Below, piece after piece: positions 17,337-28,182 of a DNA stretch of 64,000 nucleotides. The stretch is from Alphaproteobacteria bacterium. GTDB lineage: Bacteria > Pseudomonadota > Alphaproteobacteria > RF32 > CAG-239. The stretch's first letter is position 1. Each line of letters opens with the position of its first letter. The position numbers and the translations under genes were made by a program. The DNA is taken from contig JAFUTN010000028.1 in NCBI GenBank assembly GCA_017484225.1, positions 23,294-87,293 on the forward strand, read 5' to 3'. The notes beneath the pieces were generated by a model. That model saw only the letters and a program-made list of their open reading frames with translations, had not been told where the DNA came from and did no database searches.

Positions 17337-18209
17337 ATGGAAAAAGATACTCTCACCGGACTGGACTTCTCGCCGGAAATTAATCTGGCTCGTTACTTAC
17401 AATCAATCAGAAAATATCCGATTTTAACACAGGAAGAAGAATATAATCTTTCGTTAAAATACAAACAAACCCGCAACAAAGAAATAGCATATTTGCTGAT
17501 TACTTCGCATTTGCGGTTGGTGGTAAAAGTTGTGTCAAAATATCGCGGATACGGACTTCCCGTCAGTGAAATGATATCGGAAGGAAATATCGGATTGCTT
17601 TATGCCATTGAAAAATTTGATCCCGATAAAGGATTCAGGTTTTCTACCTATGCATTGTGGTGGATAAAAGCATCAGTGCAGAAATATATCTTAAATTCAT
17701 GGTCATTGGTGAAACTCGGAACAACGGCCGCGCAGAAAAAATTGTTTTTCAATCTGCGGAAAATTAAAAATAAACTTAATTTGACGGATGACAGGGAATT
17801 ATCCGAACCGGTTTTGCTGAATATTGCCGATTCTCTCAGCGTCAGTGTGCAAGAGGTTAAAGACATGAATAATCGTTTGCAATCGCATGATGGCTCACTG
17901 AATGCACTTGTCGGCCATGATGAAGACAGCGGCGCCGAATTGCTTGATTTTATTTCGGATAAGCGGCCAAATCAGGAAGAAAGCCTATCTTATCAAGAAA
18001 CAATGAGTTATCGCCGAAAATTGTTCAAACGTGCAATTTTGGTTCTCAATCCGCGCGAAAAAGATATTTTGTTTAAGCGCCGGCTTCAGGAAGAAAATGC
18101 CACCCTTGATGATTTAAGCAAGTTGTATCATATCTCTAAAGAGCGCGTGCGCCAAATAGAGCTGAACTCCATTCGTAAAATAGCAAAAGCCATTGAGGTT
18201 ATGCAATAA
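17337..18209 (+). CDS. rpoH: RNA polymerase heat-shock sigma factor RpoH (sigma-32)
   Basis: RpoH directs RNA polymerase to heat-shock and envelope-stress promoters. At 290 residues it has the usual length. Region 2 is visible as LLITSHLRLVVKVVSKYRGYGLPVSEMISEGNIGL and FRFSTYALWWIKASVQKYIL. The RpoH box AAQKKLFFNLRKIKNKL, which separates sigma-32 from other group sigmas, is present at about residues 130-146. Region 4 contains ISKERVRQIELNSIRKIAKA (helix-turn-helix). The start has AAAAGGAG seven bases upstream. The heat-shock proteases ClpP and ClpX, whose expression this sigma commonly controls, are also in the window. Confidence 0.97.
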   Translation: MEKDTLTGLDFSPEINLARYLQSIRKYPILTQEEEYNLSLKYKQTRNKEIAYLLITSHLRLVVKVVSKYRGYGLPVSEMISEGNIGLLYAIEKFDPDKGFRFSTYALWWIKASVQKYILNSWSLVKLGTTAAQKKLFFNLRKIKNKLNLTDDRELSEPVLLNIADSLSVSVQEVKDMNNRLQSHDGSLNALVGHDEDSGAELLDFISDKRPNQEESLSYQETMSYRRKLFKRAILVLNPREKDILFKRRLQEENATLDDLSKLYHISKERVRQIELNSIRKIAKAIEVMQ

Positions 18210-18274
18210 CACAAAGGTTGAAAAAAATATTTTTCTGATTATTTGAAAAGAGGTTTCGTTATCGGAGAAAAATC

Positions 18275-19411
18275 ATGAAAGAAAAACGTGTTCGCCTTTG
18301 GCTTGCGCTTATTGCCGCTTTATTGATTACGGTATATATTGCTTTATATAATTACCAAAAACATTTGCCTGATGATTCTGCTAAGCTGCCGCAAGAGCAG
18401 ACTTTGGTGCTTGATACATTAAAGCCGATTGGTAAAACGGTGGTTGTGCCTAAAAATTATATCGGCCAAGTTCAAGCAATTAATGAAACGGATATTTTGC
18501 CGCAAATAAGCGGATATGTGGAGAAAATAAACGTAAAAGGAGGAGAAAACGTAAAAACCGATGATGTGTTGCTGGTGGTGGAGCAGTCAACTTATCTGGC
18601 CGAACTTGATGCCGCCATGGCAAATAAATTTGCCGCACAAGCAGAGTTGGTTAATGCCAAAAGACAGTTTGAACGTCTTAAACATGCCGGCCGTGAAGCA
18701 GTATCGGCAAGCGAATTGGAAAATGCCGGAGCGGCATATCTTAAGGCTCAGGGGGCCTATGAACAAGCCGGTGCCGCCGTGGAAAAAGCAAATATTGATT
18801 ATTCGCACACAATATTGAAGGCTCCCTTTTCCGGTATAGTCGGTAATATTGAACCTTCTGTCGGTGATTATATCAGTCCGCAATCGCAACCTTTGCTGAG
18901 TGTTGTGCAATACAGTCCGATAAGAGTTGTTTTTTCTGTTACCGATAAAGAATATCTGTCAAAAGAAAAAAACAGATTAATTTACGCCGATAACAATGTC
19001 AAACTCCGCTTGCCGGATGGGCAGATTTATGATGATATCGGCAAGGTAAAATATACGGCAAACAGTGTCAATCCTCACACGGACAGTTTGGCGGTTTATG
19101 CCGAATTTGCAAATTTTGACCATAAGCTTATTCCGAATGCTTACGTCAATGTGATGGTTGAAGAAATATATGAAAATGCCATAAGTATTGAAAAAAATCT
19201 GGTTTCTGCACAAGAAGACGGAAAAAGCGTGTATGTTTTGCAAAACGGAACAATAAAAAAGAAGTTTGTGGATGTTTTAAGCGAGAATGAAAATCACTAC
19301 ATACTGCGAAATAATTTTACACCTGATGAAATGTTGATTACGCAAAAAATAGAGCCTCGGTATGCCGGTCATAAAGCCGTTCCGCAATCAACCGAAAATG
19401 GGAGAAAATAA
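18275..19411 (+). CDS. RND efflux periplasmic adaptor (membrane fusion protein, AcrA/MexA family)
   Basis: The adaptor links an inner-membrane RND pump to an outer-membrane channel. It has 378 residues, an N-terminal membrane anchor (residues ~8-27), lipoyl half motifs around [30 protein letters not shown], a coiled-coil hairpin (residues ~110-165) and the second lipoyl half at [32 protein letters not shown]. Beta-barrel and membrane-proximal parts follow. No Cys after the signal, so it is not a lipoprotein. The pump gene starts one base after its stop codon, and the outer-membrane channel gene follows; the three form a complete efflux operon. Confidence 0.94.
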   Translation: MKEKRVRLWLALIAALLITVYIALYNYQKHLPDDSAKLPQEQTLVLDTLKPIGKTVVVPKNYIGQVQAINETDILPQISGYVEKINVKGGENVKTDDVLLVVEQSTYLAELDAAMANKFAAQAELVNAKRQFERLKHAGREAVSASELENAGAAYLKAQGAYEQAGAAVEKANIDYSHTILKAPFSGIVGNIEPSVGDYISPQSQPLLSVVQYSPIRVVFSVTDKEYLSKEKNRLIYADNNVKLRLPDGQIYDDIGKVKYTANSVNPHTDSLAVYAEFANFDHKLIPNAYVNVMVEEIYENAISIEKNLVSAQEDGKSVYVLQNGTIKKKFVDVLSENENHYILRNNFTPDEMLITQKIEPRYAGHKAVPQSTENGRK

Positions 19412-19412
19412 A

Positions 19413-22400
19413 ATGTTTTCGGCATTTTTTATTAACCGCCCATGTTTTGCCGGTGTAGTTTCTGTTGTTATGATATTAATGGGGCTAATGTCCTTAAAAG
19501 TTTTGCCGGTTGCTCAATATCCGGAAATAACACCTCCGGAAATTGTGGTATCGGCAACATATTTAGGTGCCGGTTCCGACGTTTTGGCAGATACGGTTGC
19601 CGTGCCGATTGAAAATGAGGTAAACGGTGTAGAAAATATGATGTATATGTCTTCTACATCTGATGACAACGGTTCATATTCATTGACAGTCACTTTTGAA
19701 GTGGGAAGTGATGCCGATATTGCACAAGTAAAAGTGCAGAATCGCTTACAGCAGGCTTCATCAAATTTACCGGCAGAAGTGACTAAATACGGTGTCGGAA
19801 TTAAAACCCAAAACCCGAATATGCTGGGAATGTTAACGCTACGCTCACCAAATCAGACGTATGATAATTTATATTTGAGCAACTATGCCTTTTCTAATAT
19901 TAAAAACAATTTGTCACGAATTAAGGGTGTCGGACAGGTGCAAATTTTTGGTCCGCAATACAGTATGCGAATATGGCTGAATTCAGATAAAATAAGTGCA
20001 TTGGGGCTAAGCAGTAATGATATAGTGACAGCGGTGGAACAGCAAAATGTGCAGGCCTCAATCGGCAGTATCGGTTCGGCACCGAGTGACAAACACAACA
20101 AAATGGTATTAAGTTTGAAGACAAAAGGGCTGCTTGATACGGTTCGCGATTTTGAAAATATTGTGGTTGCCGCGGATAAAAACGGAGCTTTGGTTTATCT
20201 TAAAGATGTTGCCGAAATTGAATTAGGCGCCGATAAATATAATATTCAGTCAGCCTTTAATGCTTCTCCGGCGGTTATTTTTGCCGTTAATCAAATGCCT
20301 AATTCAAACTCTTTAGAAATTATGGATAATATAAAGAAGGAAATAGCAAAAATTTCGCAACATCTGCCGGATGATATGGTATTGGAAGTTGCTTACGATT
20401 CAACGGATTTTGTGCGAGCATCAATAGAAAGTATTATAGATACCTTAATTGTTACATTTATACTGGTGGTGTTGGTTACCTATGTTTTTTTGCAAAAAAT
20501 CACAACAACTCTCATTCCGCTGATAACCATACCGGTGTCCTTAACGGCCTCATTTGTGGTGATTTATTTTTTAGGATTTAATATAAATATTTTAACTTTA
20601 TTCGCCATGATTTTAGCAATCGGATTAGTTGTTGATGATGCTATTATTGTAGTGGAAAGAGTGCAATATCTGATGCTGACGCAAAAAGCAGATTCTCACA
20701 AAGCGGCATTAATTGCAATGCAGCAAATCGGAAGTGCGGTGTTAGCAACAACGTTTGTTTTGTTGGCAATTTTTATTCCGGTAGGATTAATGGCCGGAAT
20801 CACCGGAAAAATTTATCAGCAATTTGCCGTAACCATTTCGGCGGCAGTTGTTTTTTCTTCAATTAATGCCTTAACACTAAGTCCGGCTCTATGTTCGGTT
20901 TTGCTCAAAAATGAGGGAATAAACAGTCGTCCGAATATTGTCTTCCGTGGCTTTAATATCATGTTGGATTTCAGCCGGAATCACTATCTGAAGATGGTTA
21001 ATTTTTTCAGTGCCCATTTAAAAATATCCTCATTAATAGTTCTTGCGGCGCTGGCGGCGTGTTTTATCGGTTTTAAAATGACAGACTCATCTTTTATTCC
21101 CGAAGAAGACCAAGGAATTATTTTTGCAAATATTCAACTGGAAGACACGGCCAGCATTAACCAGACCAATGAAATTTTGGATGTTATGAACGAAAAAATA
21201 ATGCAAACAAAAGGTGTGCGTTATTTTATCAGTGTTGCCGGATACAGTATGCTTGGCGGTGGCGGAGAAAACGTTGCACTTGGTGTTATAGGGTTGGATA
21301 ATTGGGATAAAAGAAAGGCTAAAAACTTATCGGTCGGAGCTATTGCAAATAATTTGAGCAAAGAATTCGGCGACATAAAAAATGCTAAAATTAACTTTTT
21401 TGCTCCGCCTTCTCTGCCCGGTGTCGGTAACAGTAACGGTGTATCGTTTGAATTTTTAACTACCGATAATAATATTTCACCGAAGCAGTTGTTTGAACAA
21501 ATGAGCAGCTATTTGGAAAAGGTAAATAAAAGCGGATATTTTGATTATGCTTTCAGCACCTACACGGCACAAACACCGCATGTTTATTTGGATATTGACC
21601 GCACTAAGCTGGAATATTACAAAATTCCGGTTGCCGCATTGTTTAGCACCTTGCAAAACAATTTGGGTTCGCGCTATGTAAACAACATAACTTTAAGCGG
21701 ACAAATAAATAAGGTAATTTTACAGGCGGACTATAAATACCGTAACAGCATAGAAAATATCGGCAATTTATATGTCAGCAATACGGAAGGTAACAGTATT
21801 CAAATAAAAAATTTTGCCGACATTAAGATGGAATTTTCGCCTAAAGTGATTAATAGGTTTAATCAAAATATTTCGGCAAGCATTACGGCTATTCCCAATG
21901 AAAAAATCAGCAGCGGACGTGCTATTGCAAAGTTGGAAGAACTGGTGAAAACATTGCCGAAAGAATATTCCATATCATGGACGGGGCTTACATTGCAAGA
22001 AGTGGAAACTCAAGGAGAGGCTGTTGTGCTGATATGCTTGGCAATATTGTTTTGCTATTTGTTTTTAGTGGCGCTTTATGAGAGCTGGATGCTGGCATTT
22101 TCCGTTATTTTTTCCACGGTTTTTGCCATTCTCGGAGCAATTTTGGGACTGCATTTTATGGGACAATCGTTAAGTATATACGCTCAGCTCGGGCTGATTA
22201 TGCTTATCGGATTAGCGGCAAAAAATGCCATCTTGATTGTTGAATTTACAAAAATGTATCATGAGCAGGGAATGAGTATTTTGCAGGCCGCGTGCAAGGG
22301 AGCGGAAGAACGCTATCGCGCGGTTCTGATGACGGCATTTACATTTATTTTAGGCGTTTTTCCGATGGTTGTTGCAACCGGTGCCGGTGCAGCATCACAA

Positions 22401-22544
22401 ATAGCCATCGGAACAGCCGTGTTTTTTGGTATGATTTTTGCAACTCTTGTCGGAATAGTGTTTATTCCGCCTTTGTATGCAATTTTTGAAAGTATAAAAG
22501 AATATTTTATTCCTTTTAAGCCCAAAGGAGGTGAAAATGTTTAA
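19413..22544 (+). CDS. RND multidrug efflux pump (HAE1 family, AcrB/MexB-like)
   Basis: This proton-driven pump exports hydrophobic compounds from the periplasm and inner membrane. The protein has about 1043 residues with twelve membrane segments. Hallmarks are the N terminus [17 protein letters not shown], the family motif [21 protein letters not shown]4 with [17 protein letters not shown] (the two proton-relay Asp residues), [21 protein letters not shown], and [21 protein letters not shown] chose ATG 19413 because GGGAGA precedes it and the N terminus matches the family; a longer frame starts at 19362 inside the adaptor gene. It follows the adaptor stop by one base and overlaps the channel gene by eight bases, indicating translational coupling. 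Confidence 0.95.
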   Translation: MFSAFFINRPCFAGVVSVVMILMGLMSLKVLPVAQYPEITPPEIVVSATYLGAGSDVLADTVAVPIENEVNGVENMMYMSSTSDDNGSYSLTVTFEVGSDADIAQVKVQNRLQQASSNLPAEVTKYGVGIKTQNPNMLGMLTLRSPNQTYDNLYLSNYAFSNIKNNLSRIKGVGQVQIFGPQYSMRIWLNSDKISALGLSSNDIVTAVEQQNVQASIGSIGSAPSDKHNKMVLSLKTKGLLDTVRDFENIVVAADKNGALVYLKDVAEIELGADKYNIQSAFNASPAVIFAVNQMPNSNSLEIMDNIKKEIAKISQHLPDDMVLEVAYDSTDFVRASIESIIDTLIVTFILVVLVTYVFLQKITTTLIPLITIPVSLTASFVVIYFLGFNINILTLFAMILAIGLVVDDAIIVVERVQYLMLTQKADSHKAALIAMQQIGSAVLATTFVLLAIFIPVGLMAGITGKIYQQFAVTISAAVVFSSINALTLSPALCSVLLKNEGINSRPNIVFRGFNIMLDFSRNHYLKMVNFFSAHLKISSLIVLAALAACFIGFKMTDSSFIPEEDQGIIFANIQLEDTASINQTNEILDVMNEKIMQTKGVRYFISVAGYSMLGGGGENVALGVIGLDNWDKRKAKNLSVGAIANNLSKEFGDIKNAKINFFAPPSLPGVGNSNGVSFEFLTTDNNISPKQLFEQMSSYLEKVNKSGYFDYAFSTYTAQTPHVYLDIDRTKLEYYKIPVAALFSTLQNNLGSRYVNNITLSGQINKVILQADYKYRNSIENIGNLYVSNTEGNSIQIKNFADIKMEFSPKVINRFNQNISASITAIPNEKISSGRAIAKLEELVKTLPKEYSISWTGLTLQEVETQGEAVVLICLAILFCYLFLVALYESWMLAFSVIFSTVFAILGAILGLHFMGQSLSIYAQLGLIMLIGLAAKNAILIVEFTKMYHEQGMSILQAACKGAEERYRAVLMTAFTFILGVFPMVVATGAGAASQIAIGTAVFFGMIFATLVGIVFIPPLYAIFESIKEYFIPFKPKGGENV

Positions 22545-23910
22545 GCTTTTGGTTTTGTGCCTGTTTATGCTGTCAGGCTGCACAATCGGAGATGATTATG
22601 TTGCACCCGAAGCATATAAAGATAAAGTGATTGCCTCGGAACTTAAAACCGGTTCGGCAAGTGAACTTCCGAAAAACTGGTATGAAAAACTTAATGACGA
22701 ACAGCTCAATAAACTTATTAAAACAGGGTTACAAAACAGTCCGGATATTGAAGTGGCTATTGCAAAATTAAGGCAGGCAAGGGCGCAACTCAAAATTGAC
22801 GAAACAAATGCCTTGCCTTTTGTGAACGTTAACGCAGCGTGGAATTATGAAAAAGCCGGTAAAAATGTGAAGCTGAGTTTGGATTCTCATTATTATAGTG
22901 CGGGATTTGATGCTTCTTGGGAAATTGATATTTGGGGCAAAAACAGGCGACAAACCGAAGCCGATACGGCATTGGTAAAGTCCATGGAATATTCGCTTTC
23001 CGATGTGCAGATTATTTTAGAGGCCGAAATAGTTTCGGCATACGTTAATATGATGAAAAACATTAAACTTTTGCAAACGGCACAAGAAAATGAACGGTTG
23101 CAAAAGCAAATATTTACTGCCGTAAAAAATAAATATGACAGCGGACTTACTGATGATACGGCCTTAAATCAGGCCGAGTATTTATTACTTACGACTCAGG
23201 CGGCAATACCGCAATATCGCAGCAATATAGAAAAATATACCAATTCGTTAAGCGTTTTGAGCGGAATTTTGCCGTCGTCAATGTTGTTGCAACCTAAAAG
23301 TTCGCTGTTTGAAAAAAACTTAGCTCTTAAGGCCGAAGATGCTTATAAACTTCCGGTTTGGGTTGTTCGTCTGCGTCCTGATGTTGCCGCAACAGAACAA
23401 CGATTAGTTGCGCAAAATGCCTTGGTGGCCAAAGCCGTTGCCGAACTGTATCCGAGCCTTAGTCTTTCCGCCGTATGGGGAGTTGCTGCACAATCCGGTT
23501 CAAAATTGTTCAATTCTTCTTCAAATACATATAATTATTCGCCGCTTGTTAGTTTACCTCTGCTTGATTGGAATAAGCTGCAGAACAATATAGAATTGCA
23601 AAAGGGGATCTTCGCTGAAAATTTGGGAGACTATCGTAAAACCGTTCTCTTAGCCGTAGCAGAAATCAAAACGGCGGCAACGGCATGGAAAAATGCAGAA
23701 ACAACTTTGCGGAAAAAACGGTATGCAGTCAGCAAAATCAATAAGGCGGTGCAAAATTTGCAACACAAGTATGACAGCGGATTGATACCTTTTTCCGAAT
23801 TATTGAGTATGCGGCAAAATCTGATAGAAAGTCAAAACGAAAAAATTGAAGCACAAGCTGATGAGTTTTTGCAATTTGCTGCATTTTATAAGGCAATAGG
23901 AGCAAAATAG
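22537..23910 (+). CDS. Outer-membrane efflux channel lipoprotein (NodT/OprM family)
   Basis: The trimeric channel completes the tripartite RND pump. It has 457 residues, a lipoprotein signal [15 protein letters not shown] (lipobox LSGC), and two OEP repeats of long helices and short strands, the first around [19 protein letters not shown] and the second around [33 protein letters not shown], which is the typical family signature. ATG 22537 has a perfect AAGGAGG site five bases upstream; a GTG six bases earlier overlaps that site and is less likely. Its start lies inside the last codons of the pump gene. Confidence 0.94.
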   Translation: MFKLLVLCLFMLSGCTIGDDYVAPEAYKDKVIASELKTGSASELPKNWYEKLNDEQLNKLIKTGLQNSPDIEVAIAKLRQARAQLKIDETNALPFVNVNAAWNYEKAGKNVKLSLDSHYYSAGFDASWEIDIWGKNRRQTEADTALVKSMEYSLSDVQIILEAEIVSAYVNMMKNIKLLQTAQENERLQKQIFTAVKNKYDSGLTDDTALNQAEYLLLTTQAAIPQYRSNIEKYTNSLSVLSGILPSSMLLQPKSSLFEKNLALKAEDAYKLPVWVVRLRPDVAATEQRLVAQNALVAKAVAELYPSLSLSAVWGVAAQSGSKLFNSSSNTYNYSPLVSLPLLDWNKLQNNIELQKGIFAENLGDYRKTVLLAVAEIKTAATAWKNAETTLRKKRYAVSKINKAVQNLQHKYDSGLIPFSELLSMRQNLIESQNEKIEAQADEFLQFAAFYKAIGAK

Positions 23911-23929
23911 TCATTATGGCATACTGATT

Positions 23930-25336
23930 TTAAAATCTGAAATAAATAAATGGACTATATGTTGATGCCGCAATTTTAGCTACAGATAGAACAAATAAAA
24001 ATAAAAGCCAAATATTAACAACTATATGGTATAAGTTAGATGAATATTTTGTTACTAAAATTTTACTGAATATCGGCATACTTAAAAATAAGGCAACGAC
24101 AAAAACTAATTTTTCAACATTATCAATGTAATAGGCATATTCGTATGATATATGATGTTCTTTTATTAATCCAAACATATTTTTAACATAAGAATAGGCA
24201 TAAGGCAGTGTATCAGCCCTAAATATTACCCAACCTACTACAACGATTAAGATAGTGTAAAAATGATGAGCAATTTTGAGACACCGGTTGCCTTCTTTTT
24301 TATGCCAACAGGTAATTTTTTCAAAAATAATAAAAATCCCGTGCCAAAATCCCCAAACAATAAAATTCCAAGTAGCTCCATGCCACAAACCCGTGATTAA
24401 AAAGACTATGAGTAAATTAAAATAGTTACGAGATTTAGTTACGCGGTTACCGCCAAGCGGAATATAGAGGTATTCTTTAAACCAAGTAGAAAGTGAAATA
24501 TGCCAACGTCGCCAAAATTCAGTGATAGATTTTGAAATATAAGGGTAATTAAAGTTTTCCAAAAATTTAAATCCGAATATATAGCCTAAACCGATAGCCA
24601 TATCAGAATAACCGGCAAAATCATAGAATATTTGAAAACTGTATGCTATCGCCCCGACCCAAGCAGTCAGTGTATCAAATTGTTCAACCGGTTGTGAAAA
24701 GATTTTGTCAGCCACAGCCCCGAGAATATCAGCAATAAGCATTTTTTTGGCCAGTCCGATAATAAAACGTTTAACACCGTAAGCAACCTTATTAAAATTT
24801 TCGGAACGATTGTCTATTTGTCTTTCAATATCATGATATTTAATTATTGGGCCGGCAACAAGCTGAGGAAAAAAACAAATATACAGAGCTAATTTAAAAA
24901 TATTATACTGTGGACTAACTTCTTTGCGATACACGTCAATTACATAAGATAATGCTTGAAAGGTATAAAAAGAAATACCTATAGGCAAAAGCATATCAAT
25001 AAAACCAATATTTGCATTCAAAGCAGAGTTAATTATTTCTGCAGCAAAATTAAAATATTTGAAACAAAACAGTAAATCCAAATCAATGAGAATCGTAATA
25101 AGTAAAAAAAGTTTGCGTTGATGTGGCTTATGGCTTTTACTGATACAATAAGCACCGGTATAGTTTACAAAAATTGAGAATAATATAATACCGAGATAGT
25201 GTGGTTCTGTCCATGCATAAAAAACTAAACTTGCTGCAAGCAAGATGTAATTGCGTAAATTTTTGTAAGATAATAAATAAGTTACGCAAACGATAGGCAA
25301 AAACATAAATATAAAAGTTATAGAAGAAAACAGCAT
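23930..25336 (-). CDS. Membrane-bound O-acyltransferase (MBOAT, AlgI-like)
   Basis: AlgI-type proteins move acetyl groups across the inner membrane for O-acetylation of an exopolysaccharide or cell-wall glycan. The 468-residue protein has ten or more membrane segments and begins MLFSSITFIFMFLPIVCVTY, the usual start of this family. MBOAT signatures include DFAGYSDMAIGLGYIFGF, LENFNYPYISKSITEFWRRWHISLSTWFKEYLYIPLGGNR and FLITGLWHGATWNFIVWGFWHG, with the catalytic His in GLWHGATW. It starts three bases after the AlgX-like gene stop, so the two form one operon. The polymer acetylated is not revealed, as no other alginate genes are present. Confidence 0.94.
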   Translation of the reverse strand: MLFSSITFIFMFLPIVCVTYLLSYKNLRNYILLAASLVFYAWTEPHYLGIILFSIFVNYTGAYCISKSHKPHQRKLFLLITILIDLDLLFCFKYFNFAAEIINSALNANIGFIDMLLPIGISFYTFQALSYVIDVYRKEVSPQYNIFKLALYICFFPQLVAGPIIKYHDIERQIDNRSENFNKVAYGVKRFIIGLAKKMLIADILGAVADKIFSQPVEQFDTLTAWVGAIAYSFQIFYDFAGYSDMAIGLGYIFGFKFLENFNYPYISKSITEFWRRWHISLSTWFKEYLYIPLGGNRVTKSRNYFNLLIVFLITGLWHGATWNFIVWGFWHGIFIIFEKITCWHKKEGNRCLKIAHHFYTILIVVVGWVIFRADTLPYAYSYVKNMFGLIKEHHISYEYAYYIDNVEKLVFVVALFLSMPIFSKILVTKYSSNLYHIVVNIWLLFLFVLSVAKIAASTYSPFIYFRF

Positions 25337-25339
25337 ATT

Positions 25340-26671
25340 TCAGTCCTTTAATTCCGTTAGATGTGAAGAATAGTGCGATTCTACCAATATAATTAATATA
25401 TCTATATTTTTAGAAACAATCTCTTCTTTCCACCGAGATAATTTAAGGTCGTCACCATACATATTATTGCATCTGCGCTTTAACACATTTTCAAAAGAAG
25501 ACGCCAAAAAATAGGAAATGTTTTCGGTAAAAGAGTTTCCGATTATCATGACTTTTTGTTTATTGGGAGCATAAGAGGCATAAAAATCTTTATTATCTAA
25601 GTCGTCAATATTTACTTTTAAATTTTCTTCTCTTTTGTGTTTATAATATTTATAATCAGTGTCTAAAGGACAATCTTTAACCGTAAGATTTAATAATTTA
25701 CAGGAATGACCTTCCCAAAAAACACGGTTAAATTCAGCTCTAACCATATTTGAGTAATAAATATCATAATCATTTTCCTTTAAAATGGTTAAATCGGGGA
25801 AATCTTTTTTTATGGCTTTCATTAATTCCTTATAGCCGATAAAAGCTCCCCAGTCTGTCCAATGATGATCTGTCTTAAAATAAACATAATCATATTTATT
25901 TGCCTCTTTCATGGCATTGAAAGGGTATACAATACTAAAGTTTGTTTTTTTTAATATGCTGTCAGCAATAATTTGTGCTTTGTCTTTTTCTTCTTTTGGT
26001 ATAATCCGAAACTGTTCACTTCTTACAAAATCAAGTGTTCTCGGCACCAATTCTATATAGCATTTAATATTGTGCTCATTGCAAAATGTTTGATATGCCG
26101 ACACTCCGACAAATATCTTTTGTAATTCATCATCTGAGATAGTTGAGAAAAGCTGGCTTGTATTTAAAATCCACTGATTTTTGTATATTCCCGCATCTTT
26201 TGTCTGATAATATTTATTGGTATTCAATAAAATATGTTTATGGATAGCAAGTAACAGTTCTCTTCCTAAAAATCTATCGTTGAACCATTTATCAAACATT
26301 TTACCATAGTTATAATTTATTATACCCTTTTTTATAAAAGGAGAATAGGGTGCTAATAAACGATTCTCTTGCTTTGAAAATGTTTCATCGGAAATATGTA
26401 ACATAGGAATAAAAAGAAAAATAAAAAACACGGCAATCATCACAATATCAATCAGCGAATATTTTTTTTCAGATTTTAATCCCAATAAATTATTTGAAAA
26501 TATGTAAAACAAAGAAAAAATAGGCACATCAATGGCGAGCAACGCAATCAAATCAATATTTAATGTTTTTAAATATTGCAGACTGCCAAAGAACAAACAT
26601 AATCCAATCAATACAAAGAATATGCCAAGAAAGATAGAGGATTTTAAAGAACAATTATTCCATAATTTCAT
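25340..26671 (-). CDS. AlgX/AlgJ-like SGNH-fold O-acetyltransferase partner
   Basis: AlgJ/AlgX-type proteins transfer the acetyl group delivered by the MBOAT partner onto the polysaccharide in the periplasm. The 443-residue protein has N-terminal hydrophobic segments (about 12-100, possibly three or four helices) and then a large soluble domain. Catalytic-type motifs are FKTDHHWTDWGAFIGYKEL (Asp-His) and VMIIGNSFTENISYFLASSF (the Ser of the GxS block). FSKQENRLLAPYSPF and WFNDRFLGRELLL are typical family words. AGG precedes the start at seven bases. It is the first gene of the two-gene operon with the MBOAT gene. Confidence 0.88.
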   Translation of the reverse strand: MKLWNNCSLKSSIFLGIFFVLIGLCLFFGSLQYLKTLNIDLIALLAIDVPIFSLFYIFSNNLLGLKSEKKYSLIDIVMIAVFFIFLFIPMLHISDETFSKQENRLLAPYSPFIKKGIINYNYGKMFDKWFNDRFLGRELLLAIHKHILLNTNKYYQTKDAGIYKNQWILNTSQLFSTISDDELQKIFVGVSAYQTFCNEHNIKCYIELVPRTLDFVRSEQFRIIPKEEKDKAQIIADSILKKTNFSIVYPFNAMKEANKYDYVYFKTDHHWTDWGAFIGYKELMKAIKKDFPDLTILKENDYDIYYSNMVRAEFNRVFWEGHSCKLLNLTVKDCPLDTDYKYYKHKREENLKVNIDDLDNKDFYASYAPNKQKVMIIGNSFTENISYFLASSFENVLKRRCNNMYGDDLKLSRWKEEIVSKNIDILIILVESHYSSHLTELKD

Positions 26672-26750
26672 CTGTAACCTGATAGTTTATTCCGGAACTT
26701 TTGTTTGCAATATTAAATTTATTTATCAAAATGTCAATTTATAAATACAG

Positions 26751-26775
26751 AAAAAGGCACTTGTTGTGCCTTTTT
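26751..26775. terminator. Terminator after tRNA-Thr
   Basis: AAAAAGGCAC pairs with GTGCCTTTTT (26751-26760 with 26766-26775). On the minus strand it ends in a T run just downstream of the tRNA gene; on the plus strand it also ends in eight T residues. Confidence 0.8.
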
Positions 26776-26782
26776 TTTGAAA

Positions 26783-26858
<76 letters not shown>

Positions 26859-26946
26859 AAAAACAAGCTATAATTAATACAGTTTGTTTCATTTTGCAAG
26901 AAATTAATGCTTGCTTTCAACAAAATAAGCTCAAAATTTTATAAGC

Positions 26947-27825
26947 TTATTCAAAAATCCACTCAATCATGTTTTCATTATCATTTGAAGTCAATTTATC
27001 TGCTTCTTGCATGGTGTATATGCGTTTGTAACAAAACCCTCTGTCGGCAACATATCCTTCTATGCAAGAAATCTCCCCGTCCGGAGAACGATAATCGCAA
27101 AAGGCACCGTTATAGTAAAATTCGGCTGTTTCATCACATTGTTCTTTGTCTCTCCGGTGACAGGAAGACGTGTTTTCATCCCATACGTAAATGCCCGAGC
27201 AATCATCCTTTCCGGCTAAAATCATTTGAGATGAAATATCAATAATTGAATAAACACTCTTACAATGGGAAAGTAATTCTTTCAAAGTGGCACAGGATTC
27301 CTCGTTTCCGACGCAGGTTATAGTTAAGTCGGCAATAGAGTAAGAGGCAAAAGCTTTGTTTTCTGTCATAATATCTGTTGTATGGTCAGATATGGTCAGA
27401 TTTTTTAAGTTTGTTTCTTCAAAAGCATATCCGGATATACTTTTAACGGAATTTCCGATAACTACATCTGTCAGCTTGTGGTCATTTTCAAATGCACCGT
27501 GGTCTATACTGGTAACGGAATTTCCGATATTTGCACTCTTCAAGTTTTTTAAACCGGAAAAGGCGTAAGTATTGATATTTCTAATTCCTTGAATATCAAC
27601 ATAAGATATTGTTTGGGCGTATTCGGAATTTTTCCACGAAGCAGAAGTCATATCTCCGCTGCCGTTTATACTTAAATTTCCTTCTGAGCTTAAAATCCAC
27701 TCACAAGTATGTTCATTGTTGCAATATCCGCTGTCAATGATTTCGGCTGCGGCAATAACAGATGATGCAATCATAAAAGTTAAAAAAAATGCAAATTTTT
27801 TAAGATGGTAGACTATTTTAAACAT
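26947..27825 (-). CDS. Secreted leucine-rich-repeat (BspA-like, LRR_5) protein, copy B
   Basis: The product has about 292 residues. A Sec signal (residues 1-26, ending VIAAAE) is followed by a segment with the Cys pair GYCNNEHTCEWILSSEGNLSI, matching copy A (GVCNSEGTCLWRLDESG). Then come LRR_5-type repeats such as INTYAFSGLKNLKSANIGN and IDHGAFENDHKLTDVVIGN, a Cys-rich segment, and the tag EADKLTSNDNENMIEWIFE at the very C terminus. The tag is nearly the same as in the gene at 4599, even at the DNA level. ATG 27825 is chosen because GGGGGA lies six bases before it and it begins the signal. It lies 32 bases after the terminator of leader RNA B. Confidence 0.85.
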   Translation of the reverse strand: MFKIVYHLKKFAFFLTFMIASSVIAAAEIIDSGYCNNEHTCEWILSSEGNLSINGSGDMTSASWKNSEYAQTISYVDIQGIRNINTYAFSGLKNLKSANIGNSVTSIDHGAFENDHKLTDVVIGNSVKSISGYAFEETNLKNLTISDHTTDIMTENKAFASYSIADLTITCVGNEESCATLKELLSHCKSVYSIIDISSQMILAGKDDCSGIYVWDENTSSCHRRDKEQCDETAEFYYNGAFCDYRSPDGEISCIEGYVADRGFCYKRIYTMQEADKLTSNDNENMIEWIFE

Positions 27826-27850
27826 GATTTTTCCCCCTATTGAATAAATA

Positions 27851-27872
27851 AAAAAATGTCTCATTAAGAGAC
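27851..27872 (-). terminator. Terminator ending leader RNA B
   Basis: GTCTC and GAGAC (27868-27872 with 27858-27862 read on the minus strand) form a hairpin with loop TTAAT followed by ATTTTTTATTT. It lies 32 bases before the LRR start codon. Confidence 0.75.
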
Positions 27873-28082
27873 GATCAGGGAGTTAGCAAATCATATCGCA
27901 AGTAATGACTCTTATGGTCTTTAGCAAGAATCCGCCTGAACATACACCATAAGCTCCCCAATCATAATGGGGATTAAAAACCAAAAAAGTATCCGTAAAA
28001 GGATACCGTTTCGGTATCTTGCGATAAGAGCCTGCTACAGCCCCGAACCTCTCTTTTTCAGGTTCTCGGCAAAAAATGCCGT
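27851..28082 (-). ncRNA. Candidate structured RNA, copy B, upstream of an LRR gene
   Basis: An untranslated stretch of about 230 bases between a promoter (28089-28116) and a terminator (27858-27872). It has two 5' hairpins (CGGCA/TGCCG; GAACCT/AGGTTC), then GGGGC (28040-28044), arms TAGCA 28033-28037 with TGCTA 27884-27888, a nine-base arm 28018-28026 with 27894-27902 (TATCGCAAG/CTTGCGATA), hairpin 28002-28018 (GATACCG/CGGTATC), TTTTACGGATA, hairpin CCCCA/TGGGG, and CTTATGGT pairing with ACCATAAG. Copy A has the same elements in the same order (GGGGC, long arm, nine-base arm, hairpin, TTTTAC-GATA), with other bases in the stems, which suggests conserved pairing. Confidence 0.6.
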
Positions 28083-28088
28083 GAGTAT

Positions 28089-28116
28089 ATGATAACAAAT
28101 TTACGGATTATTGCAA
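28089..28116 (-). promoter_or_regulatory. Sigma-70-type promoter of leader RNA B
   Basis: TTGCAA (28111-28116), 16 bases, TATCAT (28089-28094): the same boxes and spacing as the promoter of RNA A. The MscS terminator directly upstream isolates it as its own transcription unit. Confidence 0.7.
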
Positions 28117-28124
28117 ATAAAAAA

Positions 28125-28157
28125 GCTCCTTTTCTTTTGATTTTAAAGAAAAGAAGC
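28125..28157 (-). terminator. Terminator after the MscS channel gene
   Basis: On the minus strand GCTTCTTTTCTTT pairs with AAAGAAAAGGAGC (one G-U pair) and is followed by TTTTTT. It begins 26 bases after the stop codon at 28183. Confidence 0.85.
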
Positions 28158-28182
28158 CGGAATATTAATAATTTTTCAGGTG

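Noticed and set aside
27851..28082. The GGTTCGGGGC of leader RNA B as a sign of tmRNA or a tRNA-like domain
   Set aside because: There is no acceptor stem, no CCA and no tag frame, and the same place in copy A lacks the T-loop-like sequence.
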